NCBI GenBank assembly: GCA_963805495.1
Contig: CAWDUQ010000005.1
Coordinates: forward strand, 248,001-312,000
Direction: 5' to 3'
From: DAHUXD01 sp963805495
GTDB lineage: Bacteria > Acidobacteriota > Thermoanaerobaculia > UBA5066 > Gp7-AA6
Length of the DNA stretch: 64,000 nt
The translations under genes were made by a program, and so were the position numbers. Under the pieces are notes generated by a model that saw nothing but the letters and a program-made list of their open reading frames with translations, made no database searches and had not been told where the DNA came from. Every line of letters begins with the position of its first letter. Position 1 is the first letter of the stretch. Shown piece after piece: positions 17,474 through 27,078 of the stretch.

Positions 17474-18280
17474 TTACCGGCCGTTGGCCTGCCGCTTCCA
17501 GAGCTCCCAGTTCCGGTCGTAGTCGGGGCTGGCATCCGCGGTCTCCGTGTCGTCTCCGGAAGTTCCGGATTCGAGGTAAGTGACCGTTCCCCCGAGCGCG
17601 ATGGCCCGGGCCTGCATCTTCGCGTTCAGGTCCAGGTAAACGCTCCGATTCACGACGGCGGGGAGCGAGCCCCCGACGATCACGGCCCCGTGACCTCGCA
17701 TCAGGACGACGGCCGCGTGGCCGAGCGTCCCGGCGAGCGCCCGGCCGATCCGTGCGTCGGCGACCAGCATGTTCGGCACGTCCGGCACGTCGTGGATCTC
17801 GAAAATCGGGACGCCCGCCGACAGGAACGAGCTCATGTGGTACATCGGCCGCAGCGGAACGCTCGAGTCTGCGAAGGGCACGACCGAGGGCGTGTGCGCA
17901 TGCACGACGGCCCTGACGTCCGGCCGGGCCCGATAGATCGCCGCGTGGATGTACCTCTCGATGTACTCCGCCTGGCCGGCGGCGCTCGAGGCGTTGCCGT
18001 CGAGGTCGTACTCCAGGATGTCCGCTCGGGTGACGAGCGCCGGCGCCTTCGCCCCGGAAAGGAAGAACCGGTCGGCCCGCGTCAGGCTCCGCGCACTCAC
18101 GTGCCCGTAGCCGTCGACGATCCCCTGGTCCGCCAGGATGCGATTGGCGGTCACGAGGTCGTCGAGGAGCCGCCCCTCGGGGCCCGGACTTCCCGGACCG
18201 TGGCCCGCCAGGCGCGCGACCAGCAACAGCGCGGCGAGCGCCGCGGCCGAGACGATCAAGCTGGTCCGCGAGTGATGCAC
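17474..18280 (-). CDS. Class II aldolase/adducin family protein, membrane-anchored or exported
   Basis: A 268-residue protein whose first 30 residues form a signal or anchor (SLIVSAAALAALLLVARLAG), unusual for this normally cytoplasmic fold. The class II aldolase domain covers about residues 38-250: ANRILADQGIVDGYGHVSAR, the zinc histidines in VVHAHTPSVVPF, and MRGHGAVIVGGSL with the third His. Relatives act on sugar phosphates such as fuculose or ribulose phosphate; the substrate here is unknown, and export makes a sugar phosphate unlikely. The ATG at 18280 gives the signal sequence. Confidence 0.85.
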   Translation of the reverse strand: MHHSRTSLIVSAAALAALLLVARLAGHGPGSPGPEGRLLDDLVTANRILADQGIVDGYGHVSARSLTRADRFFLSGAKAPALVTRADILEYDLDGNASSAAGQAEYIERYIHAAIYRARPDVRAVVHAHTPSVVPFADSSVPLRPMYHMSSFLSAGVPIFEIHDVPDVPNMLVADARIGRALAGTLGHAAVVLMRGHGAVIVGGSLPAVVNRSVYLDLNAKMQARAIALGGTVTYLESGTSGDDTETADASPDYDRNWELWKRQANGR

Positions 18281-18338
18281 CCGGCGTGAGTCTACCGAGT
18301 CGGAGCCCGATCCAGGGCACCGGCCCTCCGGGCAACCC

Positions 18339-20840
18339 TCAGTCGGCGGCTTCGGCGGTGCGCACGAGGGTCGAACGGACGGGCGGAGGCATCGGGGAGT
18401 CCGCGCCGCGGACCGACTTCCAGACGATCTCGTTCAGCTCGAGCTCCGGGGCGCGGTCCGGCGCGTCGAGGTCCATGCGGGCCGACGCCTCGGCGCCATA
18501 CGCCTCGCGATCGTTCTTCTCGTCGAGCGGGACGCGGGCCGGCCGGGCCGTGTAGGGCGTGGGATCGGGGTGCGCGACGAAAGCGGCATGCATGGGCGTC
18601 GCCGCCGCGTCGTACTGGCTCATGGGTTCGAGCCCCAGAATGAGCTCGATCGTCCGCAGCACGGCGGCCGTCGTGTAGAGCGTCGAATCGACCCCGCGGC
18701 GCCGCGTGTACGGGCTGATCACCAGGGCCACGGACCGGTGGGCGTCCACGTGGTCCGGGCCGTTCTGGGCGTCGTCCTCGAGAACGAAAATCACCGACTC
18801 CTTCCAGTACCGGCTCTTCGAGACGGCTTCCACGAGTCGGCCGAGGGCCTGGTCGTTCTCGGCGATCATCGCCCGCGGCGTCGGGTAGCCGGCGCGGGTG
18901 CCCGCCGTGTGGTCGTTGGGCAGGTGGAAGATCGAGAGCTGCGGCAGGTCACCCCTCGCCTCGAATCCCCGGAATTCCTCGAGCCACGCGTCGATCCGCT
19001 TGCCGTCCGGGACCGCGAGGCTCCAGGTCGGATAGGTCGGGCAGATGTGGCCCTCGAGGCCGGGCACGGAGGCGAGGGCGGGGCCTTCCCCCGACTCGTC
19101 ATCCCCTTTCTCCCGGTGACCGAATTCCCCGTAGCTCCGGTAGCTCACGCCGGCCCGCGCGCACGCGTCCCACAGATAGCCCTGCTCCGGCGCCGTCACG
19201 TTTCCGTAGGGATTCCGATTTTCGCCCCCGCCCTCCGAAAGGTACTTGCCGCCGCGCTTCGCGTAGTTCATGGGCCAGACTTTCTCGACGAAGTCCGAGG
19301 CGTAGGCCGCGGTCGAGTAAGCGTGCCCGTCGTAACTGACCTCCGCGTTGACGTAGAAGTTGTCGAGGAGAACGAACTCGGAGGCCAGAGCGTGCGCGTT
19401 GGGCGTCGACTCTTCCCCGAACAGGCACAGGCTCGGATCGCCGTTTCCCTGCGGCAAATCCCCCAGAATCTGATCGTAGGTTCGGTTCTCCCGGATGACG
19501 TAGAAGACGTGCCGCAGAGGAGACGCTTCCCCGCGACGGCGCGGAATCGGAGACGACTCCCGCGCCCGAGCGCCCGTCGTCGGCACGGGCGCGGGGCCGG
19601 GCGTCAAGCGGTGGACGGTCTCCGTGAGCGCCTCGAGCGCGGCCCGGTCGGGCGTTTTCAGCACCGACAGCGTGCCCGTCAGCATGGCGCCCACGTACTG
19701 CGACGGTTCGCCCTTCGCGCCCGGCTGAGGGCCACGGGGGTTCGGCATGGACGTCAGGCCCTTGCCCGAGAGCACCAGGATCCGCCGGCCGTCCGGGGTG
19801 AACTGCACTCCCGTCGGGTACCAGCCCGTCGGAATGAAGCCGGAGATCCGGCTCGCGGACGGACGTGCGACGTCCACGACGGCGACCGCATTGTTGTCCG
19901 CATTGGCGACGAGGAGCGTTCGGCCGTCCGGCGAAAGCGCGAGAGCGTTGGGCGTCGCTCCCGGCGGCGCGCCGGGCGCGAGCGCGACCGAGATCTGCTC
20001 CGTGGAGGCGCCCGACGGAAGGTCGATCGCCCAGACCGAATTCGTGTTCGCGCAAGCGACGAAGAGGCGCCTCCCGTCCGCGGACAGGACCATGGCGTTG
20101 GGATGCCCGCCCACGGGAATGGCGCCTCGCGGCTCGAGCGTCGCCGCGTCGAAGAGAAGCACCTTCGCGCCGCCCCAGAGGGAGACGAAAAGCGTCGCGC
20201 CGTCGGAGGAAACGAGGCAGGAATAGGGCTCCGCGGGCAGGCTCACCCGCTTCGAGACCTTTCCGCTTTCGAGATCCAGGGCCGAGAGCCTCTGACCGAG
20301 AACGTCGACGACGTAGAGCCTCGTCCCGTCGGGATGGACCGCGAGGCCTCCGAGAAACCCTTCCTTGACGGCCGTGCCGACCTCGAACGTCCGGCCCGCC
20401 GCCAGCTTTCCCGGTCGCCACAGAAACTCGCGGACGATGCCGTCGGCGCCGCCGGATGCGAAAAGACGCTTGTCGTCGGGATGCCAGGCGAGGCCGAGCC
20501 AGGCGTCGGCGACGGGAGTCTTGTCGGGGACCGACAGGGTGCCGAGGTCCACGACCGTCAGCGTGGGCTTCGCGTAGCCGTTGTTGGTCACGATGGCCCA
20601 GCGCCCGTCGGGCGAAACGAGCATGGCGAGCGGCAGGTCCCCCACCATGACGTGGCGGCCGGCGGGCTCGATCCGCCAGCCGTTGGGGAGCAGGGTCACG
20701 CCCTTTCCCTCGGGCCCCGGCCGGTCGGTCCCGAGAAGGGGCAGCGAAAGCACGGTCGCGGCGAGCGCCGCTGCAAGGCGTCGCGCGCGCCGCGGGCTTG
20801 CGCAACGGCTTCGAGACGAGAGCGTCTTCTCAGTCGTCAC
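18339..20840 (-). CDS. Exported YncE-like beta-propeller/phosphoesterase fusion
   Basis: An 833-residue secreted protein. After a signal segment (about residues 18-38) comes a YncE-like seven-bladed propeller (about 45-400) with repeats such as LVSPDGRWAIVTNNG, LAWHPDDKRLFASGG and ALSPDGRTLLVANADNNAVA. The C-terminal half (from about residue 440) is a phosphoesterase/alkaline phosphatase-superfamily domain: HVFYVIRENRTYDQILGDL, TPNAHALASEFVLLDNFYVN, SYDGHAYSTAAY and VIFVLEDDAQNGPDHVDAHR, with metal ligands of that fold. The same fusion is widespread in Acidobacteria; substrate unknown. The GTG at 20840 begins 36 bp after the stop of the SLH protein gene upstream, so they may be cotranscribed. 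Confidence 0.88.
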   Translation of the reverse strand: MTTEKTLSSRSRCASPRRARRLAAALAATVLSLPLLGTDRPGPEGKGVTLLPNGWRIEPAGRHVMVGDLPLAMLVSPDGRWAIVTNNGYAKPTLTVVDLGTLSVPDKTPVADAWLGLAWHPDDKRLFASGGADGIVREFLWRPGKLAAGRTFEVGTAVKEGFLGGLAVHPDGTRLYVVDVLGQRLSALDLESGKVSKRVSLPAEPYSCLVSSDGATLFVSLWGGAKVLLFDAATLEPRGAIPVGGHPNAMVLSADGRRLFVACANTNSVWAIDLPSGASTEQISVALAPGAPPGATPNALALSPDGRTLLVANADNNAVAVVDVARPSASRISGFIPTGWYPTGVQFTPDGRRILVLSGKGLTSMPNPRGPQPGAKGEPSQYVGAMLTGTLSVLKTPDRAALEALTETVHRLTPGPAPVPTTGARARESSPIPRRRGEASPLRHVFYVIRENRTYDQILGDLPQGNGDPSLCLFGEESTPNAHALASEFVLLDNFYVNAEVSYDGHAYSTAAYASDFVEKVWPMNYAKRGGKYLSEGGGENRNPYGNVTAPEQGYLWDACARAGVSYRSYGEFGHREKGDDESGEGPALASVPGLEGHICPTYPTWSLAVPDGKRIDAWLEEFRGFEARGDLPQLSIFHLPNDHTAGTRAGYPTPRAMIAENDQALGRLVEAVSKSRYWKESVIFVLEDDAQNGPDHVDAHRSVALVISPYTRRRGVDSTLYTTAAVLRTIELILGLEPMSQYDAAATPMHAAFVAHPDPTPYTARPARVPLDEKNDREAYGAEASARMDLDAPDRAPELELNEIVWKSVRGADSPMPPPVRSTLVRTAEAAD

Positions 20841-20876
20841 GATGACGCCAATCTTTCACAGGAGACCCGCCCTTCG

Positions 20877-21629
20877 TCAAAAGGGCCAGCGGAGCCCGAG
20901 TGCCTTCGCCAGGAAGATCGCCATCTGCCGGCGGGTCACCGGATTGTCCGGGCAGTAGTTTCCGCCGCCGCATCCGCCCGTGATGCCGGAAGCGGCGAGG
21001 GCTTCGATGAACTGGAAACCGAAGTCGTTCGTCGGGACGTCGTTGAAGGACGGCGACCCGGGGGCGGGGCTGACGGAACGTTTCCACCAGATCTCGACCC
21101 ACGAGAAGGCCGGCCAGTTCTGACAGTTGTTGGCCAGCTCGACCTGGATCGCCAGCGCCTTGTGGACGTTCTGCGCGTTCAGGTATCCGATCGGGCTCGC
21201 GTTGTAGTCGGTGCCGTAGCCGTGGGCCGAGCTCGAGAATGTGGCGATGCCGGAAGTCGAGCCATGGTTGACCTCCCAGAGCTCGACGCCGACCACACCC
21301 CCGCAGTAGGAATAGCTTTCGAGGCCGATGTAATCGATGACGGCGCCCGCCGGAATGTTCACGCTCGCATAAAACTCTCCCGCCCCGTCGTCGAAGTAGC
21401 GAGACAGGCAGCACTGGGCCGTTTTCCACGAGTCGTTGCTATCCGCGGTAAACGCCGTGGCCGAGACGGTCGTCACCGTGTAGTCCTGCGTGCCGAACTC
21501 ATCGGGAGCCTGGCGGGTCGTCTCGAACCGCGGCGGCGAATTCGGAGCCTGAGCCTCCGACAGGCCCGCGCAGAGCATGGCGACCACGGACACGCCGAGA
21601 ACACGAACCATTCGTCCCGCTCTGGTCAT
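20877..21629 (-). CDS. Secreted protein with one C-terminal SLH-like module
   Basis: A 250-residue protein with a signal peptide (VRVLGVSVVAMLCAGLSEAQ) and a beta-rich middle domain of unknown function (about 30-185) with several cysteines. Its last 60 residues form one S-layer-homology-like module: FNDVPTNDFGFQFIEALAASG, then GCGGGNYCPDNPVTRRQMAI and a short tail. Such modules usually bind cell-wall or surface polymers. The ATG at 21629 lies seven bases after AGGAGG; an overlapping GTG three bases earlier is an alternative. The 28560-29375 gene has a comparable layout. Confidence 0.8.
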   Translation of the reverse strand: MTRAGRMVRVLGVSVVAMLCAGLSEAQAPNSPPRFETTRQAPDEFGTQDYTVTTVSATAFTADSNDSWKTAQCCLSRYFDDGAGEFYASVNIPAGAVIDYIGLESYSYCGGVVGVELWEVNHGSTSGIATFSSSAHGYGTDYNASPIGYLNAQNVHKALAIQVELANNCQNWPAFSWVEIWWKRSVSPAPGSPSFNDVPTNDFGFQFIEALAASGITGGCGGGNYCPDNPVTRRQMAIFLAKALGLRWPF

Positions 21630-21753
21630 CACGGATCCTCCTTCGAAGAGCCTACGCCCGGCCGCTGCTCGGCGCGCGACTCATCGTGCTACGCTGAACG
21701 AAACGAGTGGACGGGCCGAACTCCGCGGGAACACCCGACTCCGAAGCACGGGA

Positions 21754-23145
21754 ATGAAGACGCCCCAGGCCCCTCGTGCCCTGATCTTCGCCGCCGTCGG
21801 CGCCAGCACGACCATCGCCCTGCTCTGGTTCGTGGCCGGCTACCCCACCGTGATCTACGACTCCTTCGGCTACTACTACCTCGCCAACGTCCTCCGGACC
21901 ACGGGGCTGTCGCAATGGCCTGCCGCCCTTCGAACGTACGGCTACCCCTTCTTCCAGCTTGCCGTCACCGGATTCCGGGAGCTGCCGGCCGAGGAGTTCC
22001 GGCTGATCGTGTTCGCGGCCCAGCTCGCCCTTTATCTCGTCGCCTGCGGCCTGATGGCCCGCCGGCTGGCCCGAATCCTCGATTCGCCGCGGGCGGGAAC
22101 CGTCGCGTTCGCCATCGGCGCATTGAACCCCGTGCTTCTCCTGCATACGACCGAGCCGTTGTCCGATCTCGTGTCGGCCGTCCTCGTGCTCCTCGCCCTC
22201 GTCTACACGTGGCGAGTCCCGGACGCGGGGCCGGCCCGGAGCCTGGGTGATGCCGGTCTGGCCTTCTTCTGCGCCGGCGCATCGGCCGTCGTGAGGCCCG
22301 CCAACGTCGTCGTCGTCCCGGCCCTCGGCGCCGCGTGGCTGCTTCGAGGCATACGGTGGCGCGACGTCGGCTGGCGCCAGGTCGGCGCCGCATTCGCGGG
22401 CCTTCTGCCCCCGTTCCTCCCACAGGTCATCATCAACTACCGGGCGTCGGGGTCGCTGAGTCCGCTGATCACGGGAGGCCTCTATCGACTCCAGGCGGGC
22501 TGGGGCATGGGGGCCTTGAAGTACGCCACCCTCGTCATGCCCGACCGGTCTCCGTTTCTCGTCTACACGAATCCGCTCTATCGCGGCGACCCAACACCCC
22601 TGGCGTTTCTGCGGCATCACCCGGTCGAGTACGTCACCACGCTTTTCATTCACGGATTCGCGATGATCGATCAGGACCTGCCGTTCACCTACGTCACGGA
22701 CCTCGCTCCCTGGTACCGATGGCCCCTGGCGGTCGTCAACTTCGCGTCGTTCTATTTCGCGCTTGCGGCCTTCGCGCTGGCCGTCGCGAGATTCGTACGA
22801 CGGCGCGCGCTCGACGAGGGGGCCTTCGTCGTCGCGAGCACGGCACTCGTCGCGGGGGCCTACTTTCTGCTCTATCTACCGGTCGAAGTCGAAAGCCGGT
22901 TTGGACTCGTGCCCGCCATCCTGACCACTCCCCTCATCGTCGCCGGCCTGACGCCCTTCGCCGGCCGGGATCGAAAAGACGCCCGCACGCGAAAGCTCGT
23001 CCTCGCCGGCGCTCCCCTGGCCGTCGTGGCCGCCGTCTGCCTTTCCGTCTGGATCGAGAAACACCGGACGAACCCCTACGTCGACAGCCCGGCAAACGCC
23101 TTCGTGATGAATCCGAAGCGCGCGTCTCCTCCGTCCCGGAACTAG
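21754..23145 (+). CDS. GT-C type membrane glycosyltransferase (ArnT/PMT-like)
   Basis: A 463-residue membrane protein with about ten hydrophobic helices. The first large loop carries PTVIYDSFGYYYLANVL, the position of the acidic catalytic motif in polyprenyl-phosphate-sugar dependent GT-C enzymes, and a later loop YRLQAGWGMGALKYATLV resembles the family. Such enzymes move sugars from lipid carriers to proteins or envelope glycans on the outer face of the inner membrane. Donor and acceptor cannot be read. The ATG at 21754 is divergent from the SLH protein gene; the 124 bp between them must hold both promoters. Confidence 0.75.
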   Translation: MKTPQAPRALIFAAVGASTTIALLWFVAGYPTVIYDSFGYYYLANVLRTTGLSQWPAALRTYGYPFFQLAVTGFRELPAEEFRLIVFAAQLALYLVACGLMARRLARILDSPRAGTVAFAIGALNPVLLLHTTEPLSDLVSAVLVLLALVYTWRVPDAGPARSLGDAGLAFFCAGASAVVRPANVVVVPALGAAWLLRGIRWRDVGWRQVGAAFAGLLPPFLPQVIINYRASGSLSPLITGGLYRLQAGWGMGALKYATLVMPDRSPFLVYTNPLYRGDPTPLAFLRHHPVEYVTTLFIHGFAMIDQDLPFTYVTDLAPWYRWPLAVVNFASFYFALAAFALAVARFVRRRALDEGAFVVASTALVAGAYFLLYLPVEVESRFGLVPAILTTPLIVAGLTPFAGRDRKDARTRKLVLAGAPLAVVAAVCLSVWIEKHRTNPYVDSPANAFVMNPKRASPPSRN

Positions 23146-23182
23146 CCCCGGTGGCTGCAGCCCCAGGGCCGTCCGGACGGGC

Positions 23183-23878
23183 TCAGACCGCCGTTCCGAA
23201 GAGCGACCCGACGGCGGCCGTCGCCGCCATGGCGAGAGCGCTCCAGAACGTGACGCGGATCGCGCCCTTGACCACGCCCGCGCCGCCGGCGCGCGCGGCC
23301 ACTCCGCCGAGAAGGGCGAGAAAAGCAAGCGAAGTCCCTCCGACGACCGGAATCATCGCCGTCACCGGGGTCAGGGCCGTGACCGCGAGCGGCAGGACCG
23401 CCCCCACGGCGAAGCTGGCCGACGACGCCAGCGCCGCCTGAAGCGGCCGCGCCCGCATGGTTTCGGAGATGCCGAGCTCGTCGCGGGCGTGTGCGCCGAG
23501 CGCGTCGTGGGCCATCAGCTGGTCGGCGACCTGCCGCGCGAGCGACGGCTCGAGGCCCCGCGTCACGTAGATCGCGGTCAGCTCCTGGCGCTCCCCTTTC
23601 TCGTCGGTCTTCAGCTCCGCGCGCTCGCGCTCGAGCTCGGCCTGCTCGGTGTCCGCCTGGGAATGGACGGAGACGTACTCGCCCGCGCCCATCGACATGG
23701 CCCCCGCCACCAGGCCGGCGACCGCGGCGACCAGAACGTTCGAGTGCGTTGCGTTCGCGGCCGCGACGCCGAGCACCAGGCTCGAGGTGGACACGATGCC
23801 GTCATTGGCGCCGAGCACCGCGGCGCGAAGCCAGCCGATGCGTCCCGTGCGGTGTCGTTCGAGGTGGCCGTGCGGCAT
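23183..23878 (-). CDS. VIT1/CCC1-family iron/manganese transporter
   Basis: A 231-residue membrane protein of the ferrous iron and manganese transporter family. The N-terminal signature GANDGIVSTSSLVLGVAAAN is followed by GAMSMGAGEYVSVHSQADTE, which ends helix 2 and begins the cytoplasmic metal-binding domain (about residues 70-140: EQAELERERAELKTDEKGER and a domain ending near ELGI). Three C-terminal helices follow, the last including ARAGGAGVVKGAIRVTF. It stands alone, convergent with the GT-C gene 37 bp away. A broken copy of its C-terminus lies at 16873-16968. Confidence 0.92.
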   Translation of the reverse strand: MPHGHLERHRTGRIGWLRAAVLGANDGIVSTSSLVLGVAAANATHSNVLVAAVAGLVAGAMSMGAGEYVSVHSQADTEQAELERERAELKTDEKGERQELTAIYVTRGLEPSLARQVADQLMAHDALGAHARDELGISETMRARPLQAALASSASFAVGAVLPLAVTALTPVTAMIPVVGGTSLAFLALLGGVAARAGGAGVVKGAIRVTFWSALAMAATAAVGSLFGTAV

Positions 23879-23940
23879 GGTCGCGTCCTCCGGGGAGGCC
23901 GTGCATGTTTACACAACCCCGCCCACGCCGGCCTCCCGCC

Positions 23941-26900
23941 CTACGGCCCGTACAACTGAAGCCCGAACGTCTTGACGAGAAAGACGGCCATCTGGCCGCG
24001 GGTGTTCGGGTTGGAGGGACAGTAGATGCCGGCGCCACAGCCGCCCGTGACGGTCTCGGCAGCAAGCTCTTCGATCCAGTTGGCGAAGAGGCTGGGGCAC
24101 GCGACGTCGGAGAAGACTCCCGTGCAGGTCGGCGGAACGTAGGTCGAGCCGTATTTCGCCTTCAGGAGGAAGGCCGACATCTGGGCCCGTGTCACGAGGT
24201 TGTCCGGGCAATAGTTGCCCCCGCCACAGCCGCCCGTGGTCCCCTCGACCGAAAGCCGCTCGATCCAGTCGGCGAACTGGCTCGGGCAGGGGACGTCCGC
24301 GAAAATCCCGGAGCACGCCGGAGGAACGTAGCTGGCGCCGTGCTCGGCCTTCAGGAGGAACGCCGCCATCTGGGCGCGCGTGACCGAGTTCGTCGGGCAA
24401 TAGACGCCGGCGCCGCAGCCGCCCGTGATCCCGTTGTGGAAGATGTTCTCGATGAACGCGTAGAACTGCTGTGACGTCGGCACGTCGGCGAAGCTCAGGC
24501 CCACGTGGAGCTTCCAGTTCTTCAGGTGCGGCAGGCTCAGGGATTCGTCGAAGCTGGCGTCCCAGTGAGGCGCGGGCCGCGCGCCGGTCACCGTCATGCC
24601 GTAGCAGTTGTGGGATGGAGTGGCGTTGTAGCAATCGGTGTTCCCGCCAGCGCCGACGCTGCCGTAGTCGGCCGTGACGTCGGCGATCGAGTAGCTCGGC
24701 CCGGCCGGTCCGGTGAGATTGGACGCACCGCCGGAGAACATCAGAGGCACCGCGGCCGTGTTCTCCCATGCGGGAGCGACGACCACGGTCTCTCCCGACT
24801 CCAGGACGCCATTCAGGTTCGATGTCGAGCCCGAGCCGTGCCCGTCGACACTCATCGGACGCGGGCTCGGGATCGCGGCCGTCGGCGTCGGCGTCGGCAC
24901 TGGTGTCGTGCTGGTCGGCGCGAAGGTCGGCGTCGGCGGCCCGGGTGTCGTGCTGGTCGGCGCGAAGGTCGGCGGCACCGGCGTTAACGTCGGCGTGTTC
25001 GTTGGCGTGCTCGTCGGCGGCACCGGAGTGAACGTCGCCGTCGGCGGCACCGGCGTAAAGGTCGGCGTGAACGTCGGCAGCACCGGAGTGAACGTCGGAG
25101 TTCTTGTCGACGTGTTCGTCGGCGTGTTCGTCGGCAGCACCGGGGTGAACGTCGGCGTGAACGTCGGCGTATTCGTCGGCGGCACCGGGGTGAAGGTCGG
25201 AGTTCTCGTCGGCGTGCTGGTCGGGGTGTTCGTCGGAGGGGGCACCGCGACACACTCCGCGAACTTGAAGTTGCCGATGCGCGTGCGCCAGTTGAAGCTG
25301 CCGTTCGTGGCGATGTACTCCTGCGTGTACCAGAAGGTGCAGTCGTCTACCGGGTCGATGCTCATCGCGCTGTAGTCGCCCCATCGGTTGAGGGGGTTGC
25401 CTAGCGGGGTCTCCGTCTGACTGCCCGTTCCGTCGAACAGATGGGCTTCGCCCTGCCCCAGGGTGCTGGCGGTATCGGTCACCAGCCGTCCCGCGTACCG
25501 AATCTGGGGGTTGATGGTCGCGTCGGAGGCGCTGAACCCGAGCGCGAGGTTGCCCGCGTTGTCCTGCGCCACGCTGCCCATCCAGCGCCCGACGGTGTCG
25601 GGCTGGTAGGTGCTCTGCTGGGCGACGGTCACCGGTCCGGCGGTGACGTTGCGAAGCTCGAACCATCGTATGCCGGCGACACCGCCCGAGCTGACGGCAA
25701 AATTGCCGACCACCGATTCGAAGCCGCCGAAGTTGCGGTAGGCGAGGCGGTGCATCAGCCGGTCGCCGATGCCGTCCAGCTTGTTGGTCGTGCCGAGCTG
25801 GGGAACGCAGGCCTGCGTCGCCGGGCAGAGCGACGTGAAGGCAGCGCTCGCCGGGCTGGCGAAGAGGGTGAACGTCGAGTTGGCGGGGACGGCGAAATCG
25901 GCGTGGAAGTGGAAGACCTTGAAGACGCCGGCCCACGGATATTCCACAAACGTGGCCGGAGCGCCAGCGACCGGCAGAGCTGAGCCGTCCAGGTCGGCCG
26001 GGTTGTACGGGGCCTCGGTCGGTCCGCTATTCCCCGGACTGACGAACGTGGCCGGGAGTCCGGACACCATCTTCGCGCGGTCGAAGGCGAACGCCTGTGG
26101 GCCGACGTAGGACGTCCCCGACGGATTGAATACGACCATGCTCATGTAGTAGCCGTCGGGCCAGACCGAGAGCTTGGGATAGTCGAAAAAGTTCGTGCCC
26201 AGGTGAAAGCCATACCGGTAATAGGACCCGGTGGCGTCGCTCGAGGTCGAGACGGCGACACATTCGTCGGTCGGCGTGCCGGAGCCGGCGAACTGGCTGA
26301 TGACCCAGCGGTTGGCGAGCTGGTCGTAGATCACGATCGGGTCGCCGTCGCCACTGCTCTCGCAGACGCCGCCGAAGCCCGACCAGAGCGTGGAGATGCC
26401 GACGGGGCCGAAAACCGAGGCGCCCGAGGCCTTGTTGAAGACCTGGACGCCTTTGTTCACGACCTGGACGTACTGCGTCAGGCCCACCTCGCCGTCCGTG
26501 TCCGGCGGCGCGCAAAAGCAGCCCACTCCCGGGTAGACGATGCCGTCGAAGCTCAGCGTGGTTCCGGGCATGTTCGGCGCGGGGACATGCAGGTTCTGAA
26601 CGACTTCATCCGGGCTGTCCTTGTGAACCAACGGCACTTTCCGATTCTCGTTCGCCTCGCGGTCGCCTACGAACCCATAAGGCACCGGCTCCATGTCCCG
26701 CAGCGGCGGCGAGGTGTCGTTGCGATACGAGGTTCCCGAGATGACGTCTTCGGGGGGCGCCTCCGGGAGATCGGCGGAGCGGCGGCGCATGGCGGCGCCG
26801 AGGACGCTCACAGGGGCAGCCAGGGGCGCCTTCGGGAGGAGCGGCGCGCCGACCCCGACCTTCTTGACCTGGGCCGCGCCCGGAGGAGCCAGGAGCGCAA

Positions 26901-26955
26901 CCGGCAGGATGACGACCGCGAGTTTGAGAAAGCTCCGCCGGATTCGACCCGTCAA
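23941..26955 (-). CDS. Large secreted surface protein with Thr/Pro linker and three SLH-like modules
   Basis: A 1004-residue exported protein. It begins with a signal peptide (LKLAVVILPVALLAPPGAAQ), then a large beta-rich domain (about 120-560) recalling sialidase-like or propeller proteins, with YDQLANRWVISQF and SWVSQ-type strands. Residues about 570-690 are an almost pure Thr-Pro linker (TPTFTPVPPTNTP repeats), followed by a small beta domain and three SLH-like modules (about 820-1000), each with a GCGxGxYCP motif and R-x-QM-x-x-FL-x-K; the second and third also carry an extra Cys pair. The long linker would hold the domain away from the cell surface. Confidence 0.85.
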   Translation of the reverse strand: MTGRIRRSFLKLAVVILPVALLAPPGAAQVKKVGVGAPLLPKAPLAAPVSVLGAAMRRRSADLPEAPPEDVISGTSYRNDTSPPLRDMEPVPYGFVGDREANENRKVPLVHKDSPDEVVQNLHVPAPNMPGTTLSFDGIVYPGVGCFCAPPDTDGEVGLTQYVQVVNKGVQVFNKASGASVFGPVGISTLWSGFGGVCESSGDGDPIVIYDQLANRWVISQFAGSGTPTDECVAVSTSSDATGSYYRYGFHLGTNFFDYPKLSVWPDGYYMSMVVFNPSGTSYVGPQAFAFDRAKMVSGLPATFVSPGNSGPTEAPYNPADLDGSALPVAGAPATFVEYPWAGVFKVFHFHADFAVPANSTFTLFASPASAAFTSLCPATQACVPQLGTTNKLDGIGDRLMHRLAYRNFGGFESVVGNFAVSSGGVAGIRWFELRNVTAGPVTVAQQSTYQPDTVGRWMGSVAQDNAGNLALGFSASDATINPQIRYAGRLVTDTASTLGQGEAHLFDGTGSQTETPLGNPLNRWGDYSAMSIDPVDDCTFWYTQEYIATNGSFNWRTRIGNFKFAECVAVPPPTNTPTSTPTRTPTFTPVPPTNTPTFTPTFTPVLPTNTPTNTSTRTPTFTPVLPTFTPTFTPVPPTATFTPVPPTSTPTNTPTLTPVPPTFAPTSTTPGPPTPTFAPTSTTPVPTPTPTAAIPSPRPMSVDGHGSGSTSNLNGVLESGETVVVAPAWENTAAVPLMFSGGASNLTGPAGPSYSIADVTADYGSVGAGGNTDCYNATPSHNCYGMTVTGARPAPHWDASFDESLSLPHLKNWKLHVGLSFADVPTSQQFYAFIENIFHNGITGGCGAGVYCPTNSVTRAQMAAFLLKAEHGASYVPPACSGIFADVPCPSQFADWIERLSVEGTTGGCGGGNYCPDNLVTRAQMSAFLLKAKYGSTYVPPTCTGVFSDVACPSLFANWIEELAAETVTGGCGAGIYCPSNPNTRGQMAVFLVKTFGLQLYGP

Positions 26956-27078
26956 GCCGAGGCTCCGACGTCATTCCGCTGTGCGCCCGATAAATTAGTC
27001 AGTGATCACGAGTGTAACCGCGCTCGCGAACCAAAGCCACATTGAAAAGCAGGTGCGGGAAATCACATTCGGCGGCGC

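Noticed and set aside
25000..25250. CRISPR-like or regulatory repeat in the GTCGGCGTGAACGTCGG tract
   Set aside because: It is in frame and encodes a Thr-Pro linker of a secreted protein.
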